Assembly (NCBI RefSeq): GCF_017901155.1
Contig: NZ_CP072800.1
Location: 1,763,283-1,827,282 of the forward strand
Origin: Candidatus Thiothrix anitrata
GTDB lineage: Bacteria; Pseudomonadota; Gammaproteobacteria; Thiotrichales; Thiotrichaceae
DNA: 64,000 nucleotides
Direction: 5' to 3'
Position numbers and translations under genes: made by a program. The notes under the pieces are model-generated. The model was not told the origin of the DNA and did no database searches. It saw only the letters and a list, made by a program, of their open reading frames with translations. Positions 36,793 through 46,760 of this stretch are shown in pieces (the stretch's first letter is position 1; each line of letters opens with the position of its first letter).

Positions 36793-38246
36793 CTACAACC
36801 CGCCCATATTGATGTATTTCATTTCAAGGTATTCATCAATCCCGTATTTAGAGCCTTCGCGCCCCAAACCGGAGTTTTTCACGCCGCCGAAAGGTGCAAC
36901 TTCGGTTGAAATGACCCCGCTATTGACCCCGACCATGCCGTATTCCAACGCTTCGGAGACACGCCAAACGCGCCCGATGTCACGTGCGTAAAAATACGCT
37001 GCCAAGCCATATTCGGTATCATTAGCCATCTGAATGGCTTCGGCTTCGGTATCGAATTTAAACAAAGGAGCAACCGGGCCGAAAATCTCCTCATGTGCCA
37101 CCCGCATGGTGGGCAACACCCCGGTCAACACGGTTGGCGCGTAAAACGTTCCCCCCAACGCATGGCGATAGCCACCGCCGACGATTTTCGCGCCGCCTTG
37201 CACCGCATCCGCGACTAACGCTTCCACTTTGCAAACTGCGGCTTCATTGATTAATGGCCCTTGGGTTATGCCTGCTTCCGCGCCATTGCCCACGGTTAAC
37301 TCTCCAACGGCTTGTGCCAGTTTTGCGGCGAAGCTGTCGTAAATGCCAGCCTGCACTAAAAAGCGATTGGCGCACACGCAGGTTTGCCCCGCGTTACGGT
37401 ATTTGGAAGCCACTGCACCCGCCACCGCCGCATCCACGTCGGCATCGTCAAACACAATGAACGGCGCGTTACCGCCTAATTCCAAGGAAAGCTTTTTGAG
37501 GGTGGGGGCGCATTGTTGCATCAGTAATCGCCCGACAGCGGTGGAACCTGTGAAGCTGAGTTTGCGCACCTTGGGATTGCTGGTGAGTTCCGCGCCAATT
37601 ACACGCGGGTCGCCTGTTACCACGCTAAAAATACCGGCTGGCACGCCTGCTTCTTCCGCCAACACTGCCAAAGCCAGCGCGGATAACGGTGTGTCTTCCG
37701 CCGGTTTTAACACGATAGCGCACCCGGCAGCCAAGGCTGGAGCTACTTTGCGGGTGATCATTGCCGCCGGAAAATTCCAAGGAGTAATCGCCGCGCACAC
37801 TCCCACAGGTTCTTTCACTACGATGACGCGGCTGTTGGGAAACGGCGAAGGAATCACGTCGCCGTAAGTGCGCTTACCTTCTTCCGCAAACCATTGGATA
37901 AAAGCAGCCGCGTAAGCAATTTCACCACGGGCTTCCGCCAGCGGTTTGCCTTGTTCGGCGGTCATAATGTGCGCGAGATCTTCTTGATGCTGCAACAGCA
38001 AGCCATGCCACGTGTGTAACACACTGGCACGTTGTGCTGCGGTGCATTGCCGCCAAGCACGTTGTGCCAGCGTTGCGCCGTCAATGGCTGCACGGGTTTG
38101 AGCTGCGCTGCATTGCGGCACGGTGGTTAAGAGCGCACCTGTGGCAGGGTTTGTTACCGCCAACACCGCGCCGGAATCCGCGTTCACCCATTCACCATTG
38201 ATATAACATTGCGAGCGCAGTAACGCGGGTATTGGATGGGCAACAT
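36793..38246 (-). pseudogene. gabD: NAD(P)-dependent succinate-semialdehyde dehydrogenase, N-terminal frameshift
   Basis: The main frame encodes a full aldehyde dehydrogenase: FNSRVIVVKEPVGVCAAITP-type NAD pocket (PWNFPAAMITRKVAPALAAG), catalytic Glu in LSLELGGNAPFIVF and Cys in YRNAGQTCVCANRFL. The family N-terminus YINGEWV is encoded upstream, but no start codon lies in that frame. A good start, ATG 38244-38246 (MLPIQYP), is in another frame; adding one G in CCGCG near 38225-38228 joins them as MLPIQYPALLRSQCYINGEW. If this is a sequencing indel the enzyme is intact and oxidises succinate semialdehyde to succinate. Confidence 0.8.
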
Positions 38247-38333
38247 AAACAAAGTCTCACTTAACAAGGATAACGGGTGTAAATTATAAAGCCTTTGGCG
38301 GTGCGGAGTATGCGCTTAATGATGAAGGTATCC

Positions 38334-39477
38334 ATGCGGACGAGTACCGTGTTATTGGCAGGTATTTGCAGCCTGATTCTAACCGTGGGTTTAGCGCGGT
38401 TTGCGTATACCCGTTGTTGCCGGTGATGCGGGTGGAAACTTGGCTAACCGAAGTCGCTGGTGGTTGGTTGGCTACCTTTAATTATATGGGTTACATGAGC
38501 GGTGCTTTGTTAGCCGCGTCCATTAGCAGTTTGCACTTGAAATACCAGCTTTATCGCGCCGGTTTGGTGGTGGCGGTGCTGAGTGTGATTGGTATGGGGT
38601 TAACCGACAATATGTGGCTGTGGTCAATCCTGCGCTACTTGGCGGGGTTAACCAGTGCGGCGGGGTTATTGATTGGTTCGGGATTAATGCTGAATTGGTT
38701 AATGCGTAACGGGCATCGCCCTGAGCTGGGTATTCACTTCGGCGGTTTAGGTGGCGGCATTCTGGTATCAGGCTTGGTATCGGTGGCAATGTTGGCGGCG
38801 GGGCTGGATTGGGCGCAACAATGGTGGACGCTGGGTTTGTTAGGTGCATTGCTATTTATTCCCGCTTGGTTCTGGCTGCCTGAACCCGCTGCGAGTCATG
38901 CGCAAGCGGTGGTCACGCAAACCCGCCGTCACGCCGTTGGTTGCTGTTAATGATTGCGATGTATTTCTGCGCGGGTGTCGGGTTTGTGGTGAGTGCGACA
39001 TTTACCGTGGCAATGGCGGAAAAAATTCCTAGCTTACAAGGTTTAGGTAGTCGGGTATGGGTTTTGGTCGGAGTTGCGGCGACTCCGGCGTGTTTCGTGT
39101 GGGATCGGGTATCGCGCCGCATCGGTGATTTCACTGCATTGCAATGGGCGTTTGCGGGGCAAATTATCGCGATTGTATTACCCGCAATCTCGGATCACCC
39201 GCTGGTAGCGATGAGCAGTGCAGCGTTATACGGCGCAACTTTTATTGGCATTGTGAGTTTAACCCTCACCGTGATTGGGCGTTTATACCCGGCAAATCCC
39301 GCCAAAGCGATGGCGCGTTTGACCTTAAGTTATGGTGTGGCGCAAATAATTGCTCCGGCAATCACTGGGTATATCGCGGAAGCTACCGGCAGTTACCAAG
39401 GAGGACTATTAATGGCAGCAGGCTTTATGTTGCTGGGTATGGTGCTGTTGTGGCAAATCCGGATTTTAAAAGCGTGA
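38334..39477 (+). pseudogene. MFS transporter, YbfB/YjiJ family, two frameshifts
   Basis: ATG 38334, with GAAGG five bases before it, starts MRTSTVLLAGICSLILTVGL and ARFAYT, then shifts. Adding one C to the CCC at about 38428-38430 gives the expected FAYTPLLPVMRVETWL and a long membrane segment to about 38930. A second shift near 38925-38945 leads to RRWLLLMIAMYFCAGVGFVV and the remaining helices to 39477. Together these make a twelve-helix YbfB/YjiJ-type permease of unknown substrate. Two shifts in one gene may mean real decay, but the neighbouring single-base shifts point to sequencing error. Confidence 0.75.
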
Positions 39478-39576
39478 AAATATAAAAAAAGACGGGCTTT
39501 GGTTGCGTGAGGGGAGGTGTTCTGGTAGTCTTACGCGCCTTTAGTATATCAAGAATCGCAGATTTGGAGAATCCAG

Positions 39577-39813
39577 ATGTCTCGTGTATGCCAAGTAACA
39601 GGTAAGCGTCCGATCACAGGCAATAATGTGTCGCACGCTAACAACAAAACCAAACGTCGTTTCCTGCCTAACCTGCACGCGAAACGTTTCTGGCTGGAAA
39701 GTGAAGGACGCTGGGTTCGTCTGCGTGTTTCCACCAAAGGGATGCGCATTATCGACAAAAACGGCATTGAATCCGTTTTGGCTGATATGCGTGCTCGTGG
39801 CGAAAAAGTTTAA
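39577..39813 (+). CDS. rpmB: 50S ribosomal protein L28
   Basis: 78 residues, starting [20 protein letters not shown], and the usual proteobacterial length. Paired with rpmG 19 bp downstream, the standard order. SD-like GGAGA lies before the ATG. Confidence 0.97.
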   Translation: MSRVCQVTGKRPITGNNVSHANNKTKRRFLPNLHAKRFWLESEGRWVRLRVSTKGMRIIDKNGIESVLADMRARGEKV

Positions 39814-39832
39814 CTAACGGGAGTATCAGACA

Positions 39833-40003
39833 ATGGCTAAGAAAGGCGGTCGCGATAAGATCAAGCTGGTTTCTTCCGCAGGGACTGGTTATTACTACAC
39901 CACAACCAAGAATAAGCGTACAACACCGGACAAGCTGGAGTTCAGCAAATATGACCCGGTTGTCCGTAAACATGTTATGTTTAAGGAAGCTAAAATCAAG
40001 TAA
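39833..40003 (+). CDS. rpmG: 50S ribosomal protein L33
   Basis: 56 residues, starting [20 protein letters not shown] and ending [11 protein letters not shown]. It lacks the four zinc-binding cysteines, so it is the zinc-independent form. GGGAG lies 9-13 bases before the ATG. Co-transcribed with rpmB and followed by a terminator. Confidence 0.97.
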   Translation: MAKKGGRDKIKLVSSAGTGYYYTTTKNKRTTPDKLEFSKYDPVVRKHVMFKEAKIK

Positions 40004-40035
40004 CTACTTGATTAGTTTACCGCGATTCTTCACGA

Positions 40036-40064
40036 AGCCCGGCTGCAACAAGTCCGGGCTTTTT
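40036..40064 (+). terminator. Rho-independent terminator after rpmB-rpmG
   Basis: AGCCCGG (40036-40042), a 10-base loop and CCGGGCT (40054-40060) form a stem followed by five T. Confidence 0.88.
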
Positions 40065-40084
40065 GCGTTTAAGGAGGAGTTATC

Positions 40085-40573
40085 ATGCTAGGAATGCTAC
40101 TGGGTGCGTTGGTATTACTATTGTTGTTGGCGTTATTGATCGGGATACTATTACCTGCTCGTGAACAAGTAACCCGTGTGGAATTATTTAAAGCTCCTGT
40201 TGCTGAAGTATGGGAGGCATTAAGCAATTTGCCCGGTCAAGCGCAATGGCGCAGCGGCCTGAAAAGTGTGCAAACATTGGATGATGATGAAGGGCTACGC
40301 TGGGTTGAACAACCGCAACAAGGGGCAGCAAGCATCTTGCGCAAAACCAAGGAAATCCCGTTGCAGGAATTGATTTTGGAAGCGCGGCAATCTGGTGTGC
40401 TTACAACGCGTCAGGCGCGGTTGAGCAATGTGCCCGGCGGTACACGTGTTACGTTTACACAAACCTTACAAATTGCCATGCCGTTGCGACGTTTAGGCAA
40501 TCGTATGCAAGGCGGGGTGGATAACCGTTTGGATAATTTTATTCGTCAATTGCGCACGAAATTTTCCACTTGA
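40085..40573 (+). CDS. SRPBCC (START-like) family protein with N-terminal membrane anchor
   Basis: 162 residues. A leucine-rich helix (MLGMLLGALVLLLLLALLIG) anchors a polyketide cyclase/SRPBCC domain (VELFKAPVAEVWEALSNLPG, VPGGTRVTFTQTLQIAMPLR). Such domains bind hydrophobic ligands; the ligand here is unknown. AAGGAGG-like sequence lies before ATG 40085. The 3' end overlaps the convergent folK by 28 bp. Confidence 0.75.
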   Translation: MLGMLLGALVLLLLLALLIGILLPAREQVTRVELFKAPVAEVWEALSNLPGQAQWRSGLKSVQTLDDDEGLRWVEQPQQGAASILRKTKEIPLQELILEARQSGVLTTRQARLSNVPGGTRVTFTQTLQIAMPLRRLGNRMQGGVDNRLDNFIRQLRTKFST

Positions 40574-41061
40574 TGCCTGCAATCCAATGTGAACGCTTGC
40601 AAACCCTCGGTTGATAAACCGGTCTTGGCTATTAAGTTTTGTAGCGAACAATGCAGTGCAGGATGCACAAGCTCGGAATCAAGCTCCAGCAGCGGAAATA
40701 ATACAAACGAGTAACGTAAAATATCGTTGTGTGGCAGGTTTTGTTCGGGTTGATGATTCAGGTCATCATACAGCAATAAATCAACATCCAGAGTGCGGGG
40801 ACTGTATTTTTCCCCATTGCGCACTCGCCCGTGTGCATCTTCGAGCGTGCGTAAATACGCTTGTAAGGCTTTTGGGGTGTACGAAGTCGTACAGCGCACC
40901 ACCAAATTCAGAAACGCTTCTCCGCTGAATCCGACCGCTGCGGTTTCATAGACCGTGGAACAGGTCACCGCTGTAAAATTTTGTCGCAAGCGTTGCAAAC
41001 AGGAACACAGATTGCGCTCCCGCTGTTGATTGCTGCCGAGGCTTAAATAGACGGTTGCCAT
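40546..41061 (-). CDS. folK: 2-amino-4-hydroxy-6-hydroxymethyldihydropteridine diphosphokinase
   Basis: 171 residues. VYLSLGSNQQRERNLCSCLQ is the HPPK N-terminus, FLNLVVRCTT and GEKYSPRTLDVDLLLYDDL (the R-x-L-D-x-D-L motif) hold the metal and ATP residues, and LPHNDILRYSFVLFPLLELD follows. Step after folB in folate synthesis; its start lies within the end of folB (19-bp overlap). Confidence 0.93.
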   Translation of the reverse strand: MATVYLSLGSNQQRERNLCSCLQRLRQNFTAVTCSTVYETAAVGFSGEAFLNLVVRCTTSYTPKALQAYLRTLEDAHGRVRNGEKYSPRTLDVDLLLYDDLNHQPEQNLPHNDILRYSFVLFPLLELDSELVHPALHCSLQNLIAKTGLSTEGLQAFTLDCRHQVENFVRN

Positions 41062-41414
41062 GCACGATTGCCCCGTTCAATACGCACCCCGACTTCATTG
41101 GAGCCGTGTACCGCGCCGGGTTTGCCGACAGTGACCTGAATCCAAGGAATCTGTAATTCCTGCATTAGGGTGCTGGCAATGGTTTCTGCTAAACGTTCCA
41201 CTAATTCGTAATGATCAGCATCCACCAAGGCTTTGACACGCTTGGCAGCAGTTTTGTAATTCAGGGTGTCTTTGATGTCATCACTGCTGGCAGGTGGACG
41301 ATTATCCCATGCCATTTCCAGATCGACGCGGATTTTTTGGAGGATGCGTTTTTCCCATTCGTAAATGCCAACACGGGCATCCAGTTTGAGGTCACGCACG
41401 TAGACTATATCCAT
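41043..41414 (-). CDS. folB: Dihydroneopterin aldolase
   Basis: 123 residues. MDIVYVRDLKLDARVGIYEW is the family N-terminus with the catalytic Glu; LNYKTAAKRVKALVDADHYE, LVERLAETIAS and VTVGKPGAVHGSNEVGVRIE complete the fold. ATG 41414 matches known starts; an upstream in-frame start at 41435 would begin inside a hairpin. Co-translated with folK. Confidence 0.93.
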   Translation of the reverse strand: MDIVYVRDLKLDARVGIYEWEKRILQKIRVDLEMAWDNRPPASSDDIKDTLNYKTAAKRVKALVDADHYELVERLAETIASTLMQELQIPWIQVTVGKPGAVHGSNEVGVRIERGNRAWQPSI

Positions 41415-41430
41415 ACATAACTCGTTTTGC

Positions 41431-41479
41431 ACCATTACCCCGACTTTGAGCTTGTGGCAGCAAAGTCGGGGGTAATGGT
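41431..41479 (-). terminator. Long hairpin between the glycine-zipper gene and folB
   Basis: ACCATTACCCCGACTTTG (41431-41448) pairs with CAAAGTCGGGGGTAATGGT (41461-41479). It lies just past the stop of the leftward gene at 41498 and could end its transcript, but the T run expected of an intrinsic terminator is weak on both strands. Confidence 0.5.
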
Positions 41480-41497
41480 TTAGTCAATAACGGGGTA

Positions 41498-41950
41498 TTA
41501 GTTAACTGTTACCCATTGACCGTTAGGCTGGCGGCAGGCGCGCATTTGAATGTTTTCCTGACGACCATCAATGTAACCGGTTACGTTAACCGGGCGGCAG
41601 ATCTGATTAGTGTTTGTGCGGTAAGTTTGACCAGGGGTCGCATTGTAACGGTAACCAGTGTCTGGATTCTGCCAGCTCACTGGAGCACCGCTGGATACAG
41701 CTTGACCCAAGCGTTGACGGTCATACTGGCTACCCATTTGTGAACCCAGATAACCGCCTAACAATGCCCCCGCAATAGTAGCCACGTCGCGCCCACTACC
41801 GCCACCGAATTGGTGACCGACAACGCCACCTAAAACAGAGCCTGCAATGGCACCGGTGGTTGCATTATCCATAGGCGCACCAACACAGCCAGTCAATGCG
41901 GCGGTACTTAAAGTTGCAATAGCGGCAACACGCATCATGGTACGTTTCAT
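41498..41950 (-). CDS. Glycine-zipper outer-membrane lipoprotein (17-kDa antigen-like)
   Basis: 150 residues. The signal peptide ends in a lipobox (LTGC, Cys about residue 22). A glycine zipper follows (ATTGAIAGSVLGGVVGHQFG, GALLGGYLGSQMGSQYDRQR) and a C-terminal domain resembling the Rickettsia 17-kDa surface antigen (WQNPDTGYRYNATPGQTYRT). Probable envelope protein. The N-terminal half is nearly identical to the next gene, so the two arose by duplication. Confidence 0.82.
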   Translation of the reverse strand: MKRTMMRVAAIATLSTAALTGCVGAPMDNATTGAIAGSVLGGVVGHQFGGGSGRDVATIAGALLGGYLGSQMGSQYDRQRLGQAVSSGAPVSWQNPDTGYRYNATPGQTYRTNTNQICRPVNVTGYIDGRQENIQMRACRQPNGQWVTVN

Positions 41951-41976
41951 AAAAACTCCTTTTTATTGAGGATAAA

Positions 41977-42243
41977 TTAGCGGTAGTAAGATTGTGGCTG
42001 CGGATAAGCGCGGTCTTGAGCAGCACCCACTTGAGCACCGATCACGCCACCAGCAACAGCACCGAGAGCCGTTGCTGCGTTTTGTCCATTTTCACCGCCG
42101 CCGAATTGATGACCAACGACACCACCCAATACAGAACCAGCAATCGCGCCGGTTTGTGCATTACTCATAGGGGCAGCACCGCAGCCAACTAATAGGGTAG
42201 ATGCCAAGGCGATAGTGCTTAGGGAGAGGATTACAGTTTTCAT
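41977..42243 (-). CDS. Short glycine-zipper lipoprotein
   Basis: 88 residues with lipobox LVGC and the zipper AQTGAIAGSVLGGVVGHQFG, then AATALGAVAGGVIGAQVGAA. It lacks the C-terminal antigen domain of its neighbour (41498-41950), 26 bp downstream. Upstream AAGGAGC spacing supports ATG 42243. Role in the envelope unknown. Confidence 0.8.
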   Translation of the reverse strand: MKTVILSLSTIALASTLLVGCGAAPMSNAQTGAIAGSVLGGVVGHQFGGGENGQNAATALGAVAGGVIGAQVGAAQDRAYPQPQSYYR

Positions 42244-42460
42244 TGAGAAGCTCCTTAAAACAAGCTTGTTTATATGTATATTGGCAATTGCCAGTTGTTT
42301 ATAGCTGGTATTTGGTTAGACCAAGGAGTTGTGCCGTGGTTCGGTAAAGTCATCGTTATTTTTCATCTTTAACCAGTGCCCCGCATATTTCCACCACCAT
42401 TTTCTACCAATTGTGTAGGGATTGCCAGCGAAAATATTGCGCGATTGGGGCACGTGTTGT

Positions 42461-43594
42461 TTAGGGTTGGGCGGTGAAAGTAAAGGTGTGTGTGGTTTCT
42501 TTATCCGCAGTAATGGTGAGTTCAGTTTGTTGCACTTGTTCGTTAAGCGTGGCTTTGAGTTGGTAGGTTCCTACGGGGAGTTTTTCGGTCACTTGATTTT
42601 TCAGCAAGGCATTGGTGTAGTAACCGTTGCTGTCGTTATACAGGCTGAAATTGGCATCTACCGGTTTGTGCTGGGTATCAACGGCATTAAAGGTTAATAC
42701 ACCCAATTTACCCAAATCGAAGCGGTGCGTTATGGTTTTTCCGGCAGTTACTTCCAGTGTTTGGGTTTTCTTGATTTCACCCCAGAGTGCGTCAACGCGG
42801 TAAGTGCCGGGTTGTAACGGGCGCGACACCGTGGTTTTGCTGGTGAATGTGGTCAAGTGTTGTCCGGCGGCATCGTAAATCAGGAAACTGGCGGGTAAGT
42901 TTTCTGGGTCGTTACTGCCACCGATACTGAGTTCGAGTGTGCCGGAATCATTGCTGGTGGTGGAATCGACGGTGCTGGATGGGGTCGCTATGCGGGTTTC
43001 GGTTACTTGGGTGAGCTTGCTTAAGCCGTTGCTGATGGCGGTTTTATCTGTAGCAAGAGTGAAGCTACCACCGCTGCGTTCGGCAATGCAGCGCAACGGC
43101 GAGTTGGCGGCATCGCTAAAGCCCATGACATGAATGCGTAAGTCGGGGTTTTTGCTTTTAAGTTCTTGGGTTGTGGCGCAAGGGTCGTTATCGCAGCTTT
43201 CAGTACCGTCACTGATGAGTAAAATCGTATTTCCTTGCGCCGCCGCTTGGCGTAACGCGCCGCTGATCGGGGAGCCACCGTGCGGCATAATCTCACGTGC
43301 TTGTTTGAGCAAGGCAGACGGGGTGCTTTCTCCGGGTTTGGCAAGGGTATTGATGTCTTGGCAGTCGCGTTTGTGGCGGTTGCCGTAACTGATTAGGCCA
43401 ATACTGGCAGTGTCGGGTTGCGCGGTCAACAACTGGCTTAAAGCGTCACGTGCGAACACGATTTTATGGGTATCGTTAACCTTTGCCCACATGCTGTTGG
43501 AGGCATCCAGCACAATAATCAGGTCGTCCGTTGCACTGGCGGCAGCGGGTAAGGTGAGAAGAGTGGTCAATAATAAAGTGGTCAGGCGTTTCAT
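42461..43594 (-). CDS. Secreted von Willebrand factor A domain protein
   Basis: 377 residues. A signal peptide (MKRLTTLLLTTLLTLPAAAS) precedes a VWA domain with the MIDAS motif D30-A-S-N-S and LLISDGTESCDNDPCATTQE. The C-terminal half (from about 210) is made of beta domains of the carboxypeptidase-regulatory type (LPASFLIYDAAGQHLTTFTS, PVGTYQLKATLNEQVQQTEL). Probably periplasmic or secreted; partner unknown. ATG 43594 is chosen because the signal peptide starts there; an in-frame start at 43654 adds 20 residues before it. Divergent from gspE. Confidence 0.85.
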   Translation of the reverse strand: MKRLTTLLLTTLLTLPAAASATDDLIIVLDASNSMWAKVNDTHKIVFARDALSQLLTAQPDTASIGLISYGNRHKRDCQDINTLAKPGESTPSALLKQAREIMPHGGSPISGALRQAAAQGNTILLISDGTESCDNDPCATTQELKSKNPDLRIHVMGFSDAANSPLRCIAERSGGSFTLATDKTAISNGLSKLTQVTETRIATPSSTVDSTTSNDSGTLELSIGGSNDPENLPASFLIYDAAGQHLTTFTSKTTVSRPLQPGTYRVDALWGEIKKTQTLEVTAGKTITHRFDLGKLGVLTFNAVDTQHKPVDANFSLYNDSNGYYTNALLKNQVTEKLPVGTYQLKATLNEQVQQTELTITADKETTHTFTFTAQP

Positions 43595-43753
43595 GCGTAT
43601 TAACTTCAGTTCCGGTTCAAAGTACTGGATAAATCTTAGCACTGTGTCAAGCAAACGGTGCTTTTTTCCGACCGTTTGGAGGGAAACTACTTGCGTCTTT
43701 GCGTTTGATCCCTAGAATTAGCGATTAATAACAATAATAAAAGTAGAAAAACC

Positions 43754-45478
43754 ATGCAGGTTGCACCTTCTCATGCTCCCTCTGTCCTGTTTGGCGAACG
43801 TTTGGTCAGACAAGGCAAGCTAAAATCCGCAGACCTTGAACGTGCGTTGCGTGCGCAGGCCGAAATACGTCAGCCGTTGGGCAGTGTTTTGGTGCGTTTA
43901 GGAATGCTAACCGAACAAGAAGTCGCTTTTGTGCTGTCGCGCCACTTAGGTATGCGGTTGGCGGTGACTCGTGATTACCCCTCGATTGCTTTAGATAATC
44001 CCGGTATTTCAATTAATTACATGCGTAATGCGGAAGTCGTCCCCGTGCAAGCGGAAGAGGATCGCATTGTGGTGGCAATGTCGAACCCGCAGGATGCGTT
44101 TTGCCGTCAAGCTTTATTCATGGCGTGTGGTAAGCAAATTGAGCCTTTATTGGGTTTGCCGAGTGAGATTCGTGCCAATATTGAACGCTTGTACGGCGCG
44201 GATGCTGATAAAGCCAAAGGTAACGACGACGAGTTTGAAATTACCGGCGGTCACGAAAACCTTGATGACATCGAACACCTGAAAGACATGGCGAGTGAAG
44301 CTCCGGTTATCCGCACGGTTAACCAGATTATGACCAATGCTATGACCCAACGCGCTTCCGACATTCACATTGAGCCGTTTGAAACCCACTTGAAAGTACG
44401 TTACCGCATTGATGGAGTGATCCATGAGGTGGAATCTCCCCCTGCGCAATTAACTGCTGCTATTATTTCGCGGATTAAATTAATGGCACGGTTGAACATT
44501 GCCGAGCGACGTTTACCGCAAGATGGGCGCATTCAGATGCGGGCGCACGGTAAAGAAATCGACATGCGGGTGTCGACCGTGCCGACGATGCACGGGGAGA
44601 GTGTGGTGATGCGTTTGCTCGATAAAAACAGCGTCAAGCTGGATCTGAAGACCTTGGGATTTTCTGACGATAACTTCCAACGTCTGCAAAAAGAATTGGA
44701 TGCGCCGCACGGAGTGGTGTTAGTGACCGGGCCAACAGGTTCGGGGAAGACCACCACGTTGTATGCGGCCTTGACCCAATTGAATACCCCGGAAAACAAA
44801 ATTCTGACGGTGGAAGACCCGGTGGAATACGAGTTGGAGGGGATTAACCAAATTCAGGCGAATCCGAAAATCGGTTTGAATTTCGCCGATGCTTTGCGTT
44901 CGATTGTGCGCCAAGACCCGGACATTATTATGATCGGGGAAATGCGTGACGTGGAAACCGCACGTATCGCGATTCAATCCGCATTAACCGGGCACTTGGT
45001 GTTGTCAACCTTGCACACCAATGATGCTGCCAGCGGGGTTACGCGCTTACTCGATATGGGTTTGGAAGATTACTTATTGACCTCTACGGTGAATGGAATC
45101 TTGGCGCAGCGGTTAGTGAGACGGTTATGCCCGCAATGCCGCGAATCACACAGCGTGTTACCGGAAATTGAGCATGAGTTGGGTTTGCGCAAATACCAAC
45201 CGGACGGGGAGTTGCGCTTGTGGCACGCCAAAGGTTGCAATGCGTGTGGCAATACCGGCTACAAAGGTCGGAGTGCGATTCACGAGTTCTTGGTGATGGA
45301 TGACCCGTTACGCCGCTTGATTTTGAAACACGAAGATGCCGGAGTGTTGCAAGAACAAGCACGTAAAGCTGGAATGCGCACCATGTACGAAGACGGTTTA
45401 ATGAAAGCCCTCAAAGGTGTGACCACCTTGGAAGAAGTGTTACGCGTGGCGGAGGATACCCCGAATGCCAGCGTATAG
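43754..45478 (+). CDS. gspE: Type II secretion ATPase GspE
   Basis: 574 residues. An N-terminal MshEN-like domain (LFGERLVRQGKLKSADLERA), then the secretion ATPase: RASDIHIEPFETHLKVRYRI, Walker A GPTGSGKTTT (326-335), IMIGEMRDVETARIA (Asp/Walker B region) and LVLSTLHTNDAASGVTRLLD (His box). The tetracysteine zinc motif (LCPQCRES and CNACGNTGYKGR) is present, as in GspE/PilB. It powers the pseudopilus. First gene of gspE-F-G-H-I-J-K, overlapping gspF by 14 bp. gspC, D, L and M are not in the window. Confidence 0.93.
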   Translation: MQVAPSHAPSVLFGERLVRQGKLKSADLERALRAQAEIRQPLGSVLVRLGMLTEQEVAFVLSRHLGMRLAVTRDYPSIALDNPGISINYMRNAEVVPVQAEEDRIVVAMSNPQDAFCRQALFMACGKQIEPLLGLPSEIRANIERLYGADADKAKGNDDEFEITGGHENLDDIEHLKDMASEAPVIRTVNQIMTNAMTQRASDIHIEPFETHLKVRYRIDGVIHEVESPPAQLTAAIISRIKLMARLNIAERRLPQDGRIQMRAHGKEIDMRVSTVPTMHGESVVMRLLDKNSVKLDLKTLGFSDDNFQRLQKELDAPHGVVLVTGPTGSGKTTTLYAALTQLNTPENKILTVEDPVEYELEGINQIQANPKIGLNFADALRSIVRQDPDIIMIGEMRDVETARIAIQSALTGHLVLSTLHTNDAASGVTRLLDMGLEDYLLTSTVNGILAQRLVRRLCPQCRESHSVLPEIEHELGLRKYQPDGELRLWHAKGCNACGNTGYKGRSAIHEFLVMDDPLRRLILKHEDAGVLQEQARKAGMRTMYEDGLMKALKGVTTLEEVLRVAEDTPNASV

Positions 45479-46697
45479 TTTTAAGGCGATTACCCCGGCG
45501 GGTGTGAGCAAAACCGGTACGCTGGAGGCCGCGAATGAAGCCTTCGTGGTGGAAAGTTTGCACGCGCAAGGTTTGATTCCGCTAAAAATTCAGTCGCTTA
45601 AAGCCAGTGACGGGGCATCGACAACCACGACGGCAAAACCCTCGCGTGGTTTGTTTGCCAGCAACAGCGTCAAGCAAGAAGACATTATGGCGTTGACCCA
45701 GCAAATGTCGTCGATGTTACGGGCGGGTTTACCGCTGGATCGGGCTTTGGGGATTTTGCTGGAAATCAGCGATAAACCGCCGGTATTGAGTCTGGTGCAA
45801 GGCATTCAAAATCAGGTGCGTAGCGGTAAACGCTTTGCGGACGCGCTGGAGGAAAGCGGTAAATTCAACCGCTTTTACATCAATATGGTGCGTGCCGGGG
45901 AAGCAGGTGGCTCGATTGATGAGGCATTGGCGCGTTTGGTGGAATACATGGCGCGTGCTAAAGAGTTACGCGGCACAGTGATTTCAGCGTTGATTTATCC
46001 GGCGATTTTAGCCTTTGTGGCGGTGGTGTCGATTTTCGCATTGCTGACTTTCGTAGTGCCGCAATTTGCGCAAATGTTTTCCGATATGGGCGGTGAATTA
46101 CCGACGATTACCAAAGTGGTGATGGGGGCGGCCGATGCCTTGCGGCATTATTGGTGGGCGGTGTTGGGTGGTATGTTATTGCTATTGCTCACAGTGCAAT
46201 ACATTTTCACCAATGAAAAAGCACGCACAGGCTTGGATCGCAGCTTGTTACGCTGGCCGCTGGTCGGAAATTTAATTGGCAAAATTGAAACCGCACGGTT
46301 TTCCCGTAGCTTGGGAACCTTGCTGCATAACGGTGTGCCGCTATTGGGTGCGCTGAAAATCGCAAAAAATACCGTGAGTAACCGGGTCATGGCTGCCGCA
46401 GTGGAAGAATCTGCTGACAGCCTTAAGCAAGGCGAAAGCCTGACTCGGACATTATTGAGCAAAGGCGTTTTTCCCCCTTACGCCTTGCACATGTTGCGCG
46501 TCGGTGAAGAAACCGGGCGTATGGAAGAGCTGCTGCGTGAAGTGGCAGACATTTACGATGATGAGGTCAAAACTTCTGTGAAACAGATGTTAGCACTACT
46601 GGAACCGGTGCTGATTCTAATCATGGCGGTTGCCATTTTGGTGATTATTGGCTCGGTGTTATTACCGATGATCAATATGGCTGATTTGGTGCAGTGA
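45465..46697 (+). CDS. gspF: Type II secretion inner-membrane platform protein GspF
   Basis: 410 residues with two T2SSF domains (LTQQMSSMLRAGLPLDRALG; FSRSLGTLLHNGVPLLGALK) and three membrane helices (LIYPAILAFVAVVSIFALLT, WWAVLGGMLLLLLTVQYIF, ILIMAVAILVIIGSVLLPMI). Begins MPAYSFKAITPAGVSKTGTL, typical of GspF. Confidence 0.94.
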   Translation: MPAYSFKAITPAGVSKTGTLEAANEAFVVESLHAQGLIPLKIQSLKASDGASTTTTAKPSRGLFASNSVKQEDIMALTQQMSSMLRAGLPLDRALGILLEISDKPPVLSLVQGIQNQVRSGKRFADALEESGKFNRFYINMVRAGEAGGSIDEALARLVEYMARAKELRGTVISALIYPAILAFVAVVSIFALLTFVVPQFAQMFSDMGGELPTITKVVMGAADALRHYWWAVLGGMLLLLLTVQYIFTNEKARTGLDRSLLRWPLVGNLIGKIETARFSRSLGTLLHNGVPLLGALKIAKNTVSNRVMAAAVEESADSLKQGESLTRTLLSKGVFPPYALHMLRVGEETGRMEELLREVADIYDDEVKTSVKQMLALLEPVLILIMAVAILVIIGSVLLPMINMADLVQ

Positions 46698-46760
46698 CCG
46701 TTTACCCCAAGTGTCAATAATTACAATACAGCAAATAATAGCAACAATAAGGAGCTAAAA

